Source: Geobacter sp. UBA5735
GTDB taxonomy: Bacteria > Desulfobacterota > Desulfuromonadia > Geobacterales > Geobacteraceae
Reading direction: 5' to 3'
NCBI GenBank assembly: GCA_002419385.1
Contig: DIFZ01000059.1
Span: 23,152-35,362, forward strand
DNA: 12,211 bases
Shown: positions 6,797-12,211 of the stretch, piece after piece
How the letters are laid out: every line of letters begins with the position of its first letter
Position numbering within the stretch: the first letter of the stretch is position 1
Program-made: the position numbers and the translations under genes
Notes under the pieces: model-generated
Database searches by the model: none
The model's input: the letters and a program-made list of their open reading frames with translations, nothing else
Told to the model about the DNA's origin: nothing

Positions 6797-6850
6797 GACA
6801 TTTTGACGACACTGCATTAATATTATTCAACAAAAAATCAGCCCCAACGT

Positions 6851-7348
6851 TCATTCCCTGACATAGATATCCTGGTCCGACTCGTGCACCATTCCCATCA
6901 GGTGGGCATATTCGGCCTCGATCAACTCGTAGTGCTGTTGCGTCTCCCGGATGACCCGCTCGAAAATGCTGCGCACGAGAGGGTCGACGATATCGTGGGC
7001 AAGCTCGGCATAGCGGTCGACAATCGCTTTTTCTTCCCTCAAGGCTATCTCGAGCGCCTTCTGCTCGGGGGTCTCCCGGTCGATCGCTTTCTTCAGGGCG
7101 GCATAGCCCGGCGACGATTTGTCCGGCGCGGAGGCGAGATAGGACGGGAGGTCGCCGAATTCGCTCCCTTCATAGAGGCCGAAGAAAGCCGCCAGGTGCT
7201 GCTCCTCCTCCCCGGCAAGGAGTGCAAACACTTTCCGGGCCCGCTCATTCGCGGTCACCGACGACGCCTTGCGGTAGAAGTCCCTGCTGTCCTTTTCCAC
7301 TTTAATGGCCATTTTCAGCGCTTCCTGAACCGTGTATTCCTTGCCCAT
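6851..7348 (-). CDS. Ferritin-like (rubrerythrin-type) diiron protein without rubredoxin domain
   Basis: A 165-residue all-helical protein of the ferritin-like superfamily, close to the rubrerythrin branch; such proteins handle iron or detoxify peroxide. Two helix pairs can be read. The first has Glu18 (VEKDSRDFY) and E48-x-x-H51 (EEEQH). The second has Glu106 (REEKAIVDRY, spaced to Tyr113 as Glu18 is to Tyr25) and then IRETQQHYE, with His139. In that last motif the residue three before His139 is Thr136, where ExxH proteins have Glu; Glu135 lies one position off. No CxxC pair is present, so there is no rubredoxin electron-transfer domain. I chose the ATG at 7348 because AGGAGG lies 9 bases upstream; the in-frame ATG at 7369 would add 7 residues and include that ribosome site. 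The exact substrate is unknown. Confidence 0.85.
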   Translation of the reverse strand: MGKEYTVQEALKMAIKVEKDSRDFYRKASSVTANERARKVFALLAGEEEQHLAAFFGLYEGSEFGDLPSYLASAPDKSSPGYAALKKAIDRETPEQKALEIALREEKAIVDRYAELAHDIVDPLVRSIFERVIRETQQHYELIEAEYAHLMGMVHESDQDIYVRE

Positions 7349-7404
7349 GGCAGACGTCCTCCTGTTCATTCATTGAATAATTACCAGCAAATCTCTTTTT
7401 CAAT

Positions 7405-7501
7405 CCCCCCCTCACCCCGCCTGCGGCCTGGTGAGGGGGGAAAAGGTAGGGGCACCCCCCTGTGGGTGCCCTTCTCGTGGGCAGGCACGGGGACCTGCCC
7501 C
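7405..7501. repeat. Three consecutive GC-rich hairpins (intergenic repeat)
   Basis: Three hairpins follow each other. The first pairs CCCCCCTCACC with GGTGAGGGGGG (7406-7416, 7430-7440). The second pairs GGGCACCC with GGGTGCCC (7450-7457, 7464-7471). The third pairs GGGCAGG with CCTGCCC (7479-7485, 7494-7500). The last two form a unit beginning GTAGGGGCACC, a type of intergenic repeat I recognise as widespread in unrelated environmental bacteria (recollection, not checked). None has a T-run on the minus strand. The rest of the gap (7502-7572) holds a small GGTCT/AGACC hairpin and nothing else I can name. Confidence 0.7.
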
Positions 7502-7572
7502 TGAAAACAATGTTCCACCGCAAATTATCAAGCCCCGGGTGAGGGGGTCTAAAGGAAATCAGACCGGGCAGC

Positions 7573-8343
7573 TCAATCCCTTGAGATCAGATCATTGACC
7601 GCCACACCAGCCATGGTGAAACCGAAGATGGCAGGGATGAACGAAACGCTGCCGAGGGTGACCTTGCGATGGCGGCAGGCATACTCCGCCGCCTCCTTGC
7701 GGGGGCAGTCGCAGCCGTCCCTGCAGCGGATATCCGTCGAAACGTCCTCCATGCGTTCCTCGGTGGAGAAGACCACCTGCACCCCCCGCTCGACACCCTG
7801 GCGTTTCAGCAGTTTGCGCACGATGCGCGCCATGCGGCACTTATGGGTGTCAGCGATGTCCGCGACCCGGATCTTCGTCGGGTCCAGCTTTGCCGCGGCT
7901 CCCATGCTGGAAACGATCGGCAGCCCGCGTTCCCGGCAGCTGCCGATCAGGTGGAGCTTGCTGGTGATGTTGTCTATGGCGTCCAGGACGTAATCGTACC
8001 TGTCCGACAAGAGATAGCCGCTGTTTTCCGCGGAGTAGAAATCCTTGCACGGAACGATTTCAGCCTCCGGGTTGATCTTCCTCATCCGCTCCGCCATGAG
8101 CAGGGCCTTGGACCTGCCCACGGTGTCGCTCATGGCGTGGATCTGGCGGTTGATGTTGGTCAGGCAGACGTCGTCGAAGTCAACCAGCACCAGCCTGCCG
8201 ACACCGGCGCGGCACAGCGCCTCGGCGGCATACCCGCCGACGCCGCCCAGGCCGAAAACAGCCACGGTTGATTTTCGGAGTTTTTCCAGCCCCTCGCTGC
8301 CGATCAGCAGCTCGGTGCGGGAAAAGCGGTGCAGTTCAGTCAT
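7573..8343 (-). CDS. tcdA: tRNA threonylcarbamoyladenosine dehydratase TcdA
   Basis: This is an E1-like (ThiF/MoeB superfamily) enzyme that uses ATP to cyclise the t6A modification at position 37 of ANN-decoding tRNAs. The 256-residue product starts with HRFSRTELLIG, typical of TcdA. Then come the nucleotide-binding loop GLGGVGG (31-37), VDFDDV (54-59), NINRQ (63-67), the acidic DAIDNI (121-126) and GSVSFIPAIFG (231-241). It lacks the two CxxC zinc pairs in the usual MoeB arrangement but has a cluster at Cys207, Cys211, Cys213 and Cys223. It is not MoeB or ThiF proper: the start, length and C-terminal motif fit TcdA, so it need not belong to the cofactor module despite its proximity. The ATG at 8343 has GGAAGG 9 bases upstream. 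It follows the TatD-type gene by 90 bp of repeat, probably in one transcript. Confidence 0.92.
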   Translation of the reverse strand: MTELHRFSRTELLIGSEGLEKLRKSTVAVFGLGGVGGYAAEALCRAGVGRLVLVDFDDVCLTNINRQIHAMSDTVGRSKALLMAERMRKINPEAEIVPCKDFYSAENSGYLLSDRYDYVLDAIDNITSKLHLIGSCRERGLPIVSSMGAAAKLDPTKIRVADIADTHKCRMARIVRKLLKRQGVERGVQVVFSTEERMEDVSTDIRCRDGCDCPRKEAAEYACRHRKVTLGSVSFIPAIFGFTMAGVAVNDLISRD

Positions 8344-8365
8344 TCACACATGCCTTCCTGTAAGT

Positions 8366-8463
8366 TGAAATCCCCCTCGATCCCCCTTTCACAAAGGGGG
8401 AAGCCCATACCTGTCGTGATCAACTCCCCCACTTTAGGAAAGGGGGGGCCGGGGGGGGATTCC
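8366..8463. repeat. C-rich inverted repeat reaching into the 3' end of tatD
   Basis: GAAATCCCCCTCGATCCCCC then CTTTCACAAAGGGGG (8367-8400) is faced by an inverted partner at 8425-8463 (a C-run, ACTTTAGGAAA, a G-run, CCGG, a G-run, ATTCC). The partner covers the last nine codons and the stop of the TatD-family gene. The outline (GAAATCCC ends pointing outward, CTTTC/GAAAG inside) matches the cluster at 4243-4380. Confidence 0.75.
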
Positions 8464-9222
8464 TTGAATCCCCAGAATCCTCTCCGCATTCGCCGTCGTC
8501 ACCGCAGCCACTTCTTCAACCGATACACCCTTGATGGCCGCGACTTTTGCGGCAATCTCCGGCAGGAAAGCCGGTTCGTTGACCCTCCCCCGGTATGGCT
8601 CGGGAGTCATGTCGGGAGCGTCCGTTTCCAGTACCAGATGCTCCAGGGGAATCCTGTCCACCAGACGCAACGGTTTCACCGCATTCCGGTAGGTGACGGT
8701 TCCGGCAATGGATATCTTGAACCCCATGGCGATGCAGTGCAGCGCAATCTCGGGGCTGCCGGAGAACCCGTGCATTATGCCGCCCGCATCCCCCGCCTTT
8801 TCCTGGCGAAGAATATCGATCGTGTCCCTGAAAGCGCCCCGGCAGTGCACCAGCACGGGCAGCCCCAGCCGTGCGGCGAGGCGCAGCTGGCCGCGAAACG
8901 CCTTGACCTGCACGTCCCGCGGCACACCTTCCGCGGCTGCGTCCAGGCCGATTTCCCCGATGGCGGCGGCACCCGCCGCATACCGTGCCAGCTCCTCCAT
9001 GAGGTGGTCATCATAGCAATCGGCCAGCAGAGGATGCAACCCGAAAGCCGGGAAAACCCGCTCCTCACCGGCGGCAATCGCCGCGATGTCCGCCCAGCCG
9101 TCCGGAGCGACGCCCGGCACGACGAACCCTGTCACGCCAGAATGCCGTGCCGCGGCAAGGACACGGGGCAGCCGCACGGAAAGTGCCGGGTGGTCGAGAT
9201 GGCAATGGGTATCGATGTACAT
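8434..9222 (-). CDS. tatD: TatD-family metal-dependent hydrolase
   Basis: A TIM-barrel metallohydrolase of the TatD family; members act as 3'-5' DNA or RNA exonucleases, and some as other phosphoesterases. All metal-site residues are present: H7-x-H9 in DTHCHLD, Glu90 in GEIGLD, His126 in VHCRGA, His151 in MHGFSG and Asp201 in ETDAPD. The 262-residue length is normal for the family, which contains several paralogues per genome (TatD, YcfH, YjjV), so the exact paralogue is uncertain. The ATG at 9222 directly precedes YIDTHCHLD and has an AAGGGGG ribosome site; the longer frame to 9270 adds 16 residues that do not look native. The natural end appears to be near RILGIQG. The last residues (IPPRPPLS) and the stop codon come from the adjacent C-rich repeat. 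A candidate -10 box TATAGT lies at 9262-9257. Confidence 0.9.
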   Translation of the reverse strand: MYIDTHCHLDHPALSVRLPRVLAAARHSGVTGFVVPGVAPDGWADIAAIAAGEERVFPAFGLHPLLADCYDDHLMEELARYAAGAAAIGEIGLDAAAEGVPRDVQVKAFRGQLRLAARLGLPVLVHCRGAFRDTIDILRQEKAGDAGGIMHGFSGSPEIALHCIAMGFKISIAGTVTYRNAVKPLRLVDRIPLEHLVLETDAPDMTPEPYRGRVNEPAFLPEIAAKVAAIKGVSVEEVAAVTTANAERILGIQGIPPRPPLS

Positions 9223-9256
9223 GCGCCCCCTTGGGAAACCCTCTGCGTCACTCCAT

Positions 9257-9262
9257 ACTATA
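9257..9262 (-). promoter_or_regulatory. Candidate -10 box for the tatD-tcdA unit
   Basis: On the minus strand TGTATAGTATGG contains TATAGT about 34 bases before the tatD start codon. The best -35 is a poor TTGTTT at 19-base spacing, so this is tentative. Confidence 0.3.
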
Positions 9263-9340
9263 CAGGACAATCAGCTTCCGGAAACAAAAATCTCCCGTGC
9301 CGCCCGATTTACCCCCGTACCATTGGGGTATGAAACCGCA

Positions 9341-9375
9341 TTGACAAAAAAAGACCTCTTCACTATAGTTAACTA
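9341..9375 (+). promoter_or_regulatory. Near-consensus sigma70 promoter of the HAD gene with overlapping palindrome
   Basis: A perfect TTGACA (9341-9346), 17 bases, then TATAGT (9364-9369), with the start expected near 9376 and a leader of about 57 bases. The perfect 10-base palindrome TAGTTAACTA (9366-9375) covers the -10 box and the region before the start and could be a repressor site. A 6-bp stem TACCCC/GGGGTA (9310-9315, 9325-9330) lies just upstream. Confidence 0.75.
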
Positions 9376-9432
9376 CTTTCGGGTTACTTGCATCAGGATA
9401 AGGGATCAAGCCGGTCCCTTGGAGCATGAAAC

Positions 9433-10068
9433 GTGTTGACGGGAATACACGCAATCATATTCGACCTTGACGGGACGCTTTACTTCAGTGACGGGCTGGC
9501 ACAGGAAGTCAACCTGGCCGCCTGCAGGTTGATTGCCCGCTGCAGGGGAATCGAGCCCGATGCAGCCGCTGACCTTATCAGGAATACACGAAACCGCCTC
9601 AGCCTGGCAAGAGGCGTCGAAACGTCCCTGACATCCGTCTGCTCGGAGCTGGGAGTGCCCCCGAGGCAGTTCCACGAGGCGCTCACCCCGGCGGTAACCC
9701 CGGAGTCATACCTGACTCCGGACGAACGGGTCGCTGCGCTGCTGTCTTCTCTCAAGAAACACTATGAACTCTTCGTCTATACCAACAACAACCGCACCCT
9801 GAGCAGCAGAATCATCTCCGCTTTGGGGCTTTCCGGCCTCTTCAACGGGGTAGTCACCATCGAGGACTCCTGGCGGCCCAAGCCGGACAGGAGCGCACTG
9901 CGGGCACTGCTGTCCGCCATCGGCCGGCTGCCGGAAGAGTGCCTGTTCGTGGGAGACCGTTTCGATATCGATCTCCGTCTGCCCGCTGAGATGGGCTCGG
10001 CGGTGATGCTGATCTCGAGCGTGGATGACCTCTTCCGGCTTGAACTACCCGCCAGGGGGAAAACCTAG
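9433..10068 (+). CDS. HAD-superfamily hydrolase, phosphatase-like
   Basis: A 211-residue cytoplasmic phosphohydrolase of the haloacid dehalogenase superfamily, subfamily I with a helical cap. Motif I is DLDGT with nucleophile Asp11 and acid/base Asp13. Motif II is YTNNN with Thr117. Motif III is RPKPD with Lys150. Motif IV is GDRFDID with Asp175 and Asp178. All catalytic residues are present, so it should be active, but the substrate (a nucleotide, sugar phosphate or phosphoglycolate) cannot be told. The start is a GTG at 9433 with GGAG 8 bases upstream, in good position after a strong promoter. Its TAG stop codon lies inside the left copy of the direct repeat flanking the MITE-like element that follows. 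Before that insertion the gene would have been about 60 bp from aspA, suggesting a former shared transcript. Confidence 0.88.
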   Translation: MLTGIHAIIFDLDGTLYFSDGLAQEVNLAACRLIARCRGIEPDAAADLIRNTRNRLSLARGVETSLTSVCSELGVPPRQFHEALTPAVTPESYLTPDERVAALLSSLKKHYELFVYTNNNRTLSSRIISALGLSGLFNGVVTIEDSWRPKPDRSALRALLSAIGRLPEECLFVGDRFDIDLRLPAEMGSAVMLISSVDDLFRLELPARGKT

Positions 10069-10072
10069 TGAG

Positions 10073-10247
10073 TTTCTATCCGGAAACTCCGGATAGGCAC
10101 GAATGCAGTTTCCAGATCGGAAAGAGGGGATTTTTCGTCCTGGCAAGGAAATCAAGGGATTGCGCGGAGGCATACTCACGTATGTCGCACAAGCAAGCCC
10201 GCAGATTGACACCGCCAGGGCGGAAAAGCACCCTTTCCGGATGGAAA
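10073..10247. mobile_element. MITE-like non-coding element with terminal inverted repeats
   Basis: The 175-bp stretch begins TTTCTATCCGGAAA and ends with the inverse complement of TTTCCATCCGGAAA, so 13 of 14 terminal bases match. It is flanked by the direct repeat CTAGTGAG (10065-10072 and 10248-10255), consistent with an 8-bp target duplication. Because the ends are CT/AG, a 16-bp terminal repeat with a 4-bp duplication fits as well. Inside are a hairpin CTATCCGG/CCGGATAG (10076-10096), a long imperfect inverted pair (10107-10144 with 10214-10249) and a small CATAC/GTATG hairpin (10171-10184). There is no transposase and no credible gene. A partial second copy lies at 12160-12211. Confidence 0.65.
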
Positions 10248-10306
10248 CTAGTGAGATTCACTACCCGTTGCATACAGATACCGGCTGAAAAGAGGACAGG
10301 TTCCCG

Positions 10307-11734
10307 ATGACGACCCGAAGTGAAAAAGACACCCTGGGCACCCTCCAGGTACCGAAAAACGCCTACTACGGAATCCAGACCGCACGGGCAATGGCCAATT
10401 TCCCCATATCCGGGCTCCTCCCCCACCCGGCTCACGTCTGGGCAACGCTTGTCATCAAATTGTGCGCCGCCAGGGCGAACATGGAAACGGGACGCCTCAG
10501 CCGGGAAATCGGAGAAGCCGTTGTCAGGTCCGCAGAAGAAGCCCTGGCGGGCAACTACGGAGACCAGTTCGTCATCGACCCGTTCCAGGCTGGCGCAGGC
10601 ACTTCCCACAACATGAACGTGAACGAGGTCCTGGCCAATCGCGCCGAAGAGATTCTGGGCGGCTCCCGCGGCGAATACTCCCGCGTGCACCCCAACGACC
10701 ATGTCAACATGGCCCAGTCGACCAATGACGTGATACCCACCGCCATGCGGCTTGCATCGCTGCGCATGCTCTCTCTGCTTCTTCCCGAACTGGAAGACCT
10801 GGCGAAAGCGTTGCGGCGGAAGGGAACGGAGTTCGACAGCATCCTCAAATCGGGCAGGACCCATCTCCAGGACGCGGTACCCATACGGCTGGGACAGGAG
10901 TTCGAGGCCTACGCCGTGGCCATCGACAAGAACATCTCGAACCTTGAAGCTGCCCGCCCCAACCTCCTGGAACTGGGGTTGGGCGGCACAGCCGTCGGCA
11001 CCGGGCTCAACGCGGAGCCGCGCTACATAAAACTTGTCGTAGAGCATATCGGACGGGAAACCGGCTTCCCCGTACGCAATGCGGCCAACCTGATCGAAAC
11101 CACACAGAACATGGATCCGTTCGTCGTGCTCAGCTCGGCTCTCAAGGGTCTCGCCGTCAACCTGACCAGGATCGCCAACGACCTGCGCCTGCTGTCTTCC
11201 GGTCCGATGACGGGGTTGAACGAGATCAACCTGCCACCCGTCCAGCCCGGATCTTCCATCATGCCCGGCAAAGTCAACCCCGTCATCCTGGAAATGGTCA
11301 ACATGGTGTCATTCAACGTGACCGGAGCCGACACGGCGGTTACCCTCGCCTCCCAGGCAGGGCAACTGGAACTGAACGTCATGATGCCGGTCATCATCTA
11401 CAACATCCTGTTCTCGATGGAGATCCTGAAGAATGCGGTCCGCAAGATGCGGGAATCCTGCATTGAAGGAATCACGGCCAACGTTGAGAAGTGTTCCCGC
11501 TATCTGGACAGTTCAATGGGTATGGCCACGGTGCTGGCCCCGTACATCGGGTACGCCGCCGCAGCGGAAATCGCAAAGGAATCGCTCAGAACCGGCAGGA
11601 GCGCAAAGGAAATCATTCTCGCGCGGGAGCTTCTCTCCGGGGAAGCCCTCGCGGAGATCACGGATCCCTATCCGTTGACCACACCGGGAATTTCGGGCAA
11701 AAGGGATACCACAACAAAGGAGGAGCAGCAATGA
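10307..11734 (+). CDS. aspA: Aspartate ammonia-lyase (aspartase)
   Basis: Interconverts L-aspartate with fumarate and ammonia in the cytoplasm, linking nitrogen metabolism to the fumarate pool. The 475-residue protein belongs to the aspartase/fumarase II superfamily. Its motifs are YYGIQTARAMANFPI (20-34), QAGAGTSHNMNVNEV (94-108), AQSTNDVIPTA (136-146), GRTHLQDAV (183-191) and the signature GSSIMPGKVNP (315-325), whose loop carries the catalytic Ser317. YYGIQT (rather than YGAQTQR) and GAGTS (rather than GSGTQ) place it with aspartases, not class II fumarases. The ATG at 10307 follows a GAGGACAGG ribosome site. Its stop codon overlaps the next gene's start. The 5' gap contains the MITE-like element, and no good promoter is visible between that element and the gene, so transcription may come from the HAD promoter or from within the element. 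Confidence 0.93.
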   Translation: MTTRSEKDTLGTLQVPKNAYYGIQTARAMANFPISGLLPHPAHVWATLVIKLCAARANMETGRLSREIGEAVVRSAEEALAGNYGDQFVIDPFQAGAGTSHNMNVNEVLANRAEEILGGSRGEYSRVHPNDHVNMAQSTNDVIPTAMRLASLRMLSLLLPELEDLAKALRRKGTEFDSILKSGRTHLQDAVPIRLGQEFEAYAVAIDKNISNLEAARPNLLELGLGGTAVGTGLNAEPRYIKLVVEHIGRETGFPVRNAANLIETTQNMDPFVVLSSALKGLAVNLTRIANDLRLLSSGPMTGLNEINLPPVQPGSSIMPGKVNPVILEMVNMVSFNVTGADTAVTLASQAGQLELNVMMPVIIYNILFSMEILKNAVRKMRESCIEGITANVEKCSRYLDSSMGMATVLAPYIGYAAAAEIAKESLRTGRSAKEIILARELLSGEALAEITDPYPLTTPGISGKRDTTTKEEQQ

Positions 11735-11955
11735 TTGAACAGGTGAAGAGCGTGCTCGAAACCATCCGCCCCGCCCTGCAGGCGGACGGAGGCGACGTGG
11801 AACTGGTGGAAGTCACTGCAGACGGCATCGTAAAGGTAAAACTGACCGGCGCATGCGGCCACTGCCCCATGTCCACCATGACCCTGAAGATGGGCATCGA
11901 GAAAACCCTGCTGGAAAAAGTCCCTGGAGTAAAGGAAGTTGTCCAGGTAAAATGA
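11731..11955 (+). CDS. NifU C-terminal-domain (Nfu-type) iron-sulfur protein
   Basis: A 74-residue protein made of a single NifU C-terminal domain, the Nfu-type carrier that holds or hands on Fe-S clusters. The CGHCP motif gives the Cys42-x-x-Cys45 pair that binds a 4Fe-4S cluster between two subunits. The start MIEQVKSVLETIRPALQADGGDVELV is typical of stand-alone Nfu domains. The ATG at 11731 overlaps the aspA stop codon by 4 bases (ATGA) and has AGGAGG 7 bases upstream, so translation is coupled to aspA. A longer frame from 11491 is only out-of-frame aspA sequence. Aspartases do not carry Fe-S clusters, so the pairing is not explained by a direct client relation. An intrinsic terminator follows. 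Confidence 0.93.
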   Translation: MIEQVKSVLETIRPALQADGGDVELVEVTADGIVKVKLTGACGHCPMSTMTLKMGIEKTLLEKVPGVKEVVQVK

Positions 11956-12022
11956 AGTGACTGGCAGCAATGGCGTTTCCCCGGTATACTCGGGTTAAGC
12001 GCCGGCACAGCATGACCAAGGT

Positions 12023-12050
12023 GGCGCGGAGCCGGTTCCGCGCCTTTCTT
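12023..12050 (+). terminator. Intrinsic terminator after the aspA-Nfu operon
   Basis: Perfect arms GGCGCGGA (12023-12030) and TCCGCGCC (12037-12044) with a 6-base loop run into TTTCTT. It lies 67 bases past the stop codon of the NifU-type gene. The T-run is short but the stem is very GC-rich. Confidence 0.7.
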
Positions 12051-12159
12051 GCATCGGTCGGCCCCGGATGCACCGCTGCCGAAACGCCGGACTTTTCCGG
12101 GCAAGCATGCCACGAGCGTTGCCTGGCACAAAAAGGCTCGCTTCCCCGCATAACAAGTG

Positions 12160-12211
12160 TTCATCTGGAAACTCCATCCGAACACTATGCAGTTTCCAGA
12201 TCGGAAAGAGG
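12160..12211. mobile_element. Partial second copy of the MITE-like element (cut by window end)
   Basis: TTCATCTGGAAACTCC (from 12160) matches the left end of the element at 10073 with small changes. The last 25 bases (12187-12211) are identical to 10103-10127. CTGGAAACT (12165-12173) and AGTTTCCAG (12191-12199) form a perfect 9-bp inverted pair, as at the first copy. Both copies have the same orientation. The rest of 11956-12159, apart from the terminator, shows nothing I can identify. Confidence 0.7.

Noticed and set aside
7573..8343. MoeB or ThiF (cofactor sulfur-carrier activation) in the metal-cofactor neighbourhood
   Set aside because: The start, length and GSVSFIP motif fit TcdA, and the usual paired CxxC arrangement of MoeB is missing.
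10068..10310. 80-residue plus-strand frame starting GTG one base into the HAD stop codon
   Set aside because: It runs through the MITE-like element and its inverted repeats; the product is basic and resembles no protein I know; there is no ribosome site of note, and it ends inside aspA's start.
11658..12185. 175-residue minus-strand frame opposite the Nfu-type gene and its 3' gap
   Set aside because: It is antisense to two well-supported genes and crosses a terminator; no family features.

Overview
The window looks like a piece of a chromosome from a Geobacter-like member of the Desulfuromonadia (formerly Deltaproteobacteria). The basis is the gene content (tungstate-type ABC uptake with MoeA, an OprP/OprO-like porin, a ferritin-like protein, AspA), the moderately high GC of the genes with AT-rich promoters, and gaps filled with C-rich hairpin repeats of a kind common in that group. 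The assignment is an inference; no rRNA or tRNA gene is present to confirm it.

Layout. Positions 1-9222 are read almost entirely on the minus strand. In transcription order (right to left) they hold: a TatD-family metal-dependent hydrolase and TcdA (tRNA t6A-cyclising enzyme); a small ferritin-like protein; an outer-membrane porin with its own sigma70 promoter and a strong terminator; then a tungstate-type ABC transport locus. That locus has a divergent TupA-like binding protein, a 232-bp gap with repeats, then tightly packed tupA-tupB-tupC, and ends at an intrinsic terminator. moeA follows with its own likely promoter. Positions 9341-11955 are on the plus strand: a HAD-family hydrolase behind a near-consensus sigma70 promoter, a 175-bp MITE-like element, aspartate ammonia-lyase (aspA), and a NifU C-terminal-domain protein overlapping aspA by 4 bases. 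A terminator follows, then the start of a second copy of the MITE-like element, cut by the window end.

How the genes fit together. The central block reads as an oxyanion (tungstate or molybdate) acquisition and cofactor-assembly module: a porin for outer-membrane passage (inferred), two periplasmic binding proteins, one permease, one ATPase with a C-terminal oxyanion-type domain, and MoeA, which inserts the metal into molybdopterin. A 28-bp sequence at 5313-5340, over the likely promoter of the transport locus, matches 17 of 22 half-site positions of the ModE operator consensus as I recall it. This suggests metal-responsive repression. The remaining genes are housekeeping or redox-metabolism genes with no obvious link to this module.

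The most interesting signals are: the putative ModE operator; the second binding protein, which has lost the TTTS motif; the MITE-like element with near-identical terminal inverted repeats and an 8-bp flanking direct repeat; and a porin promoter followed within about 40 bases by a hairpin plus T-run.
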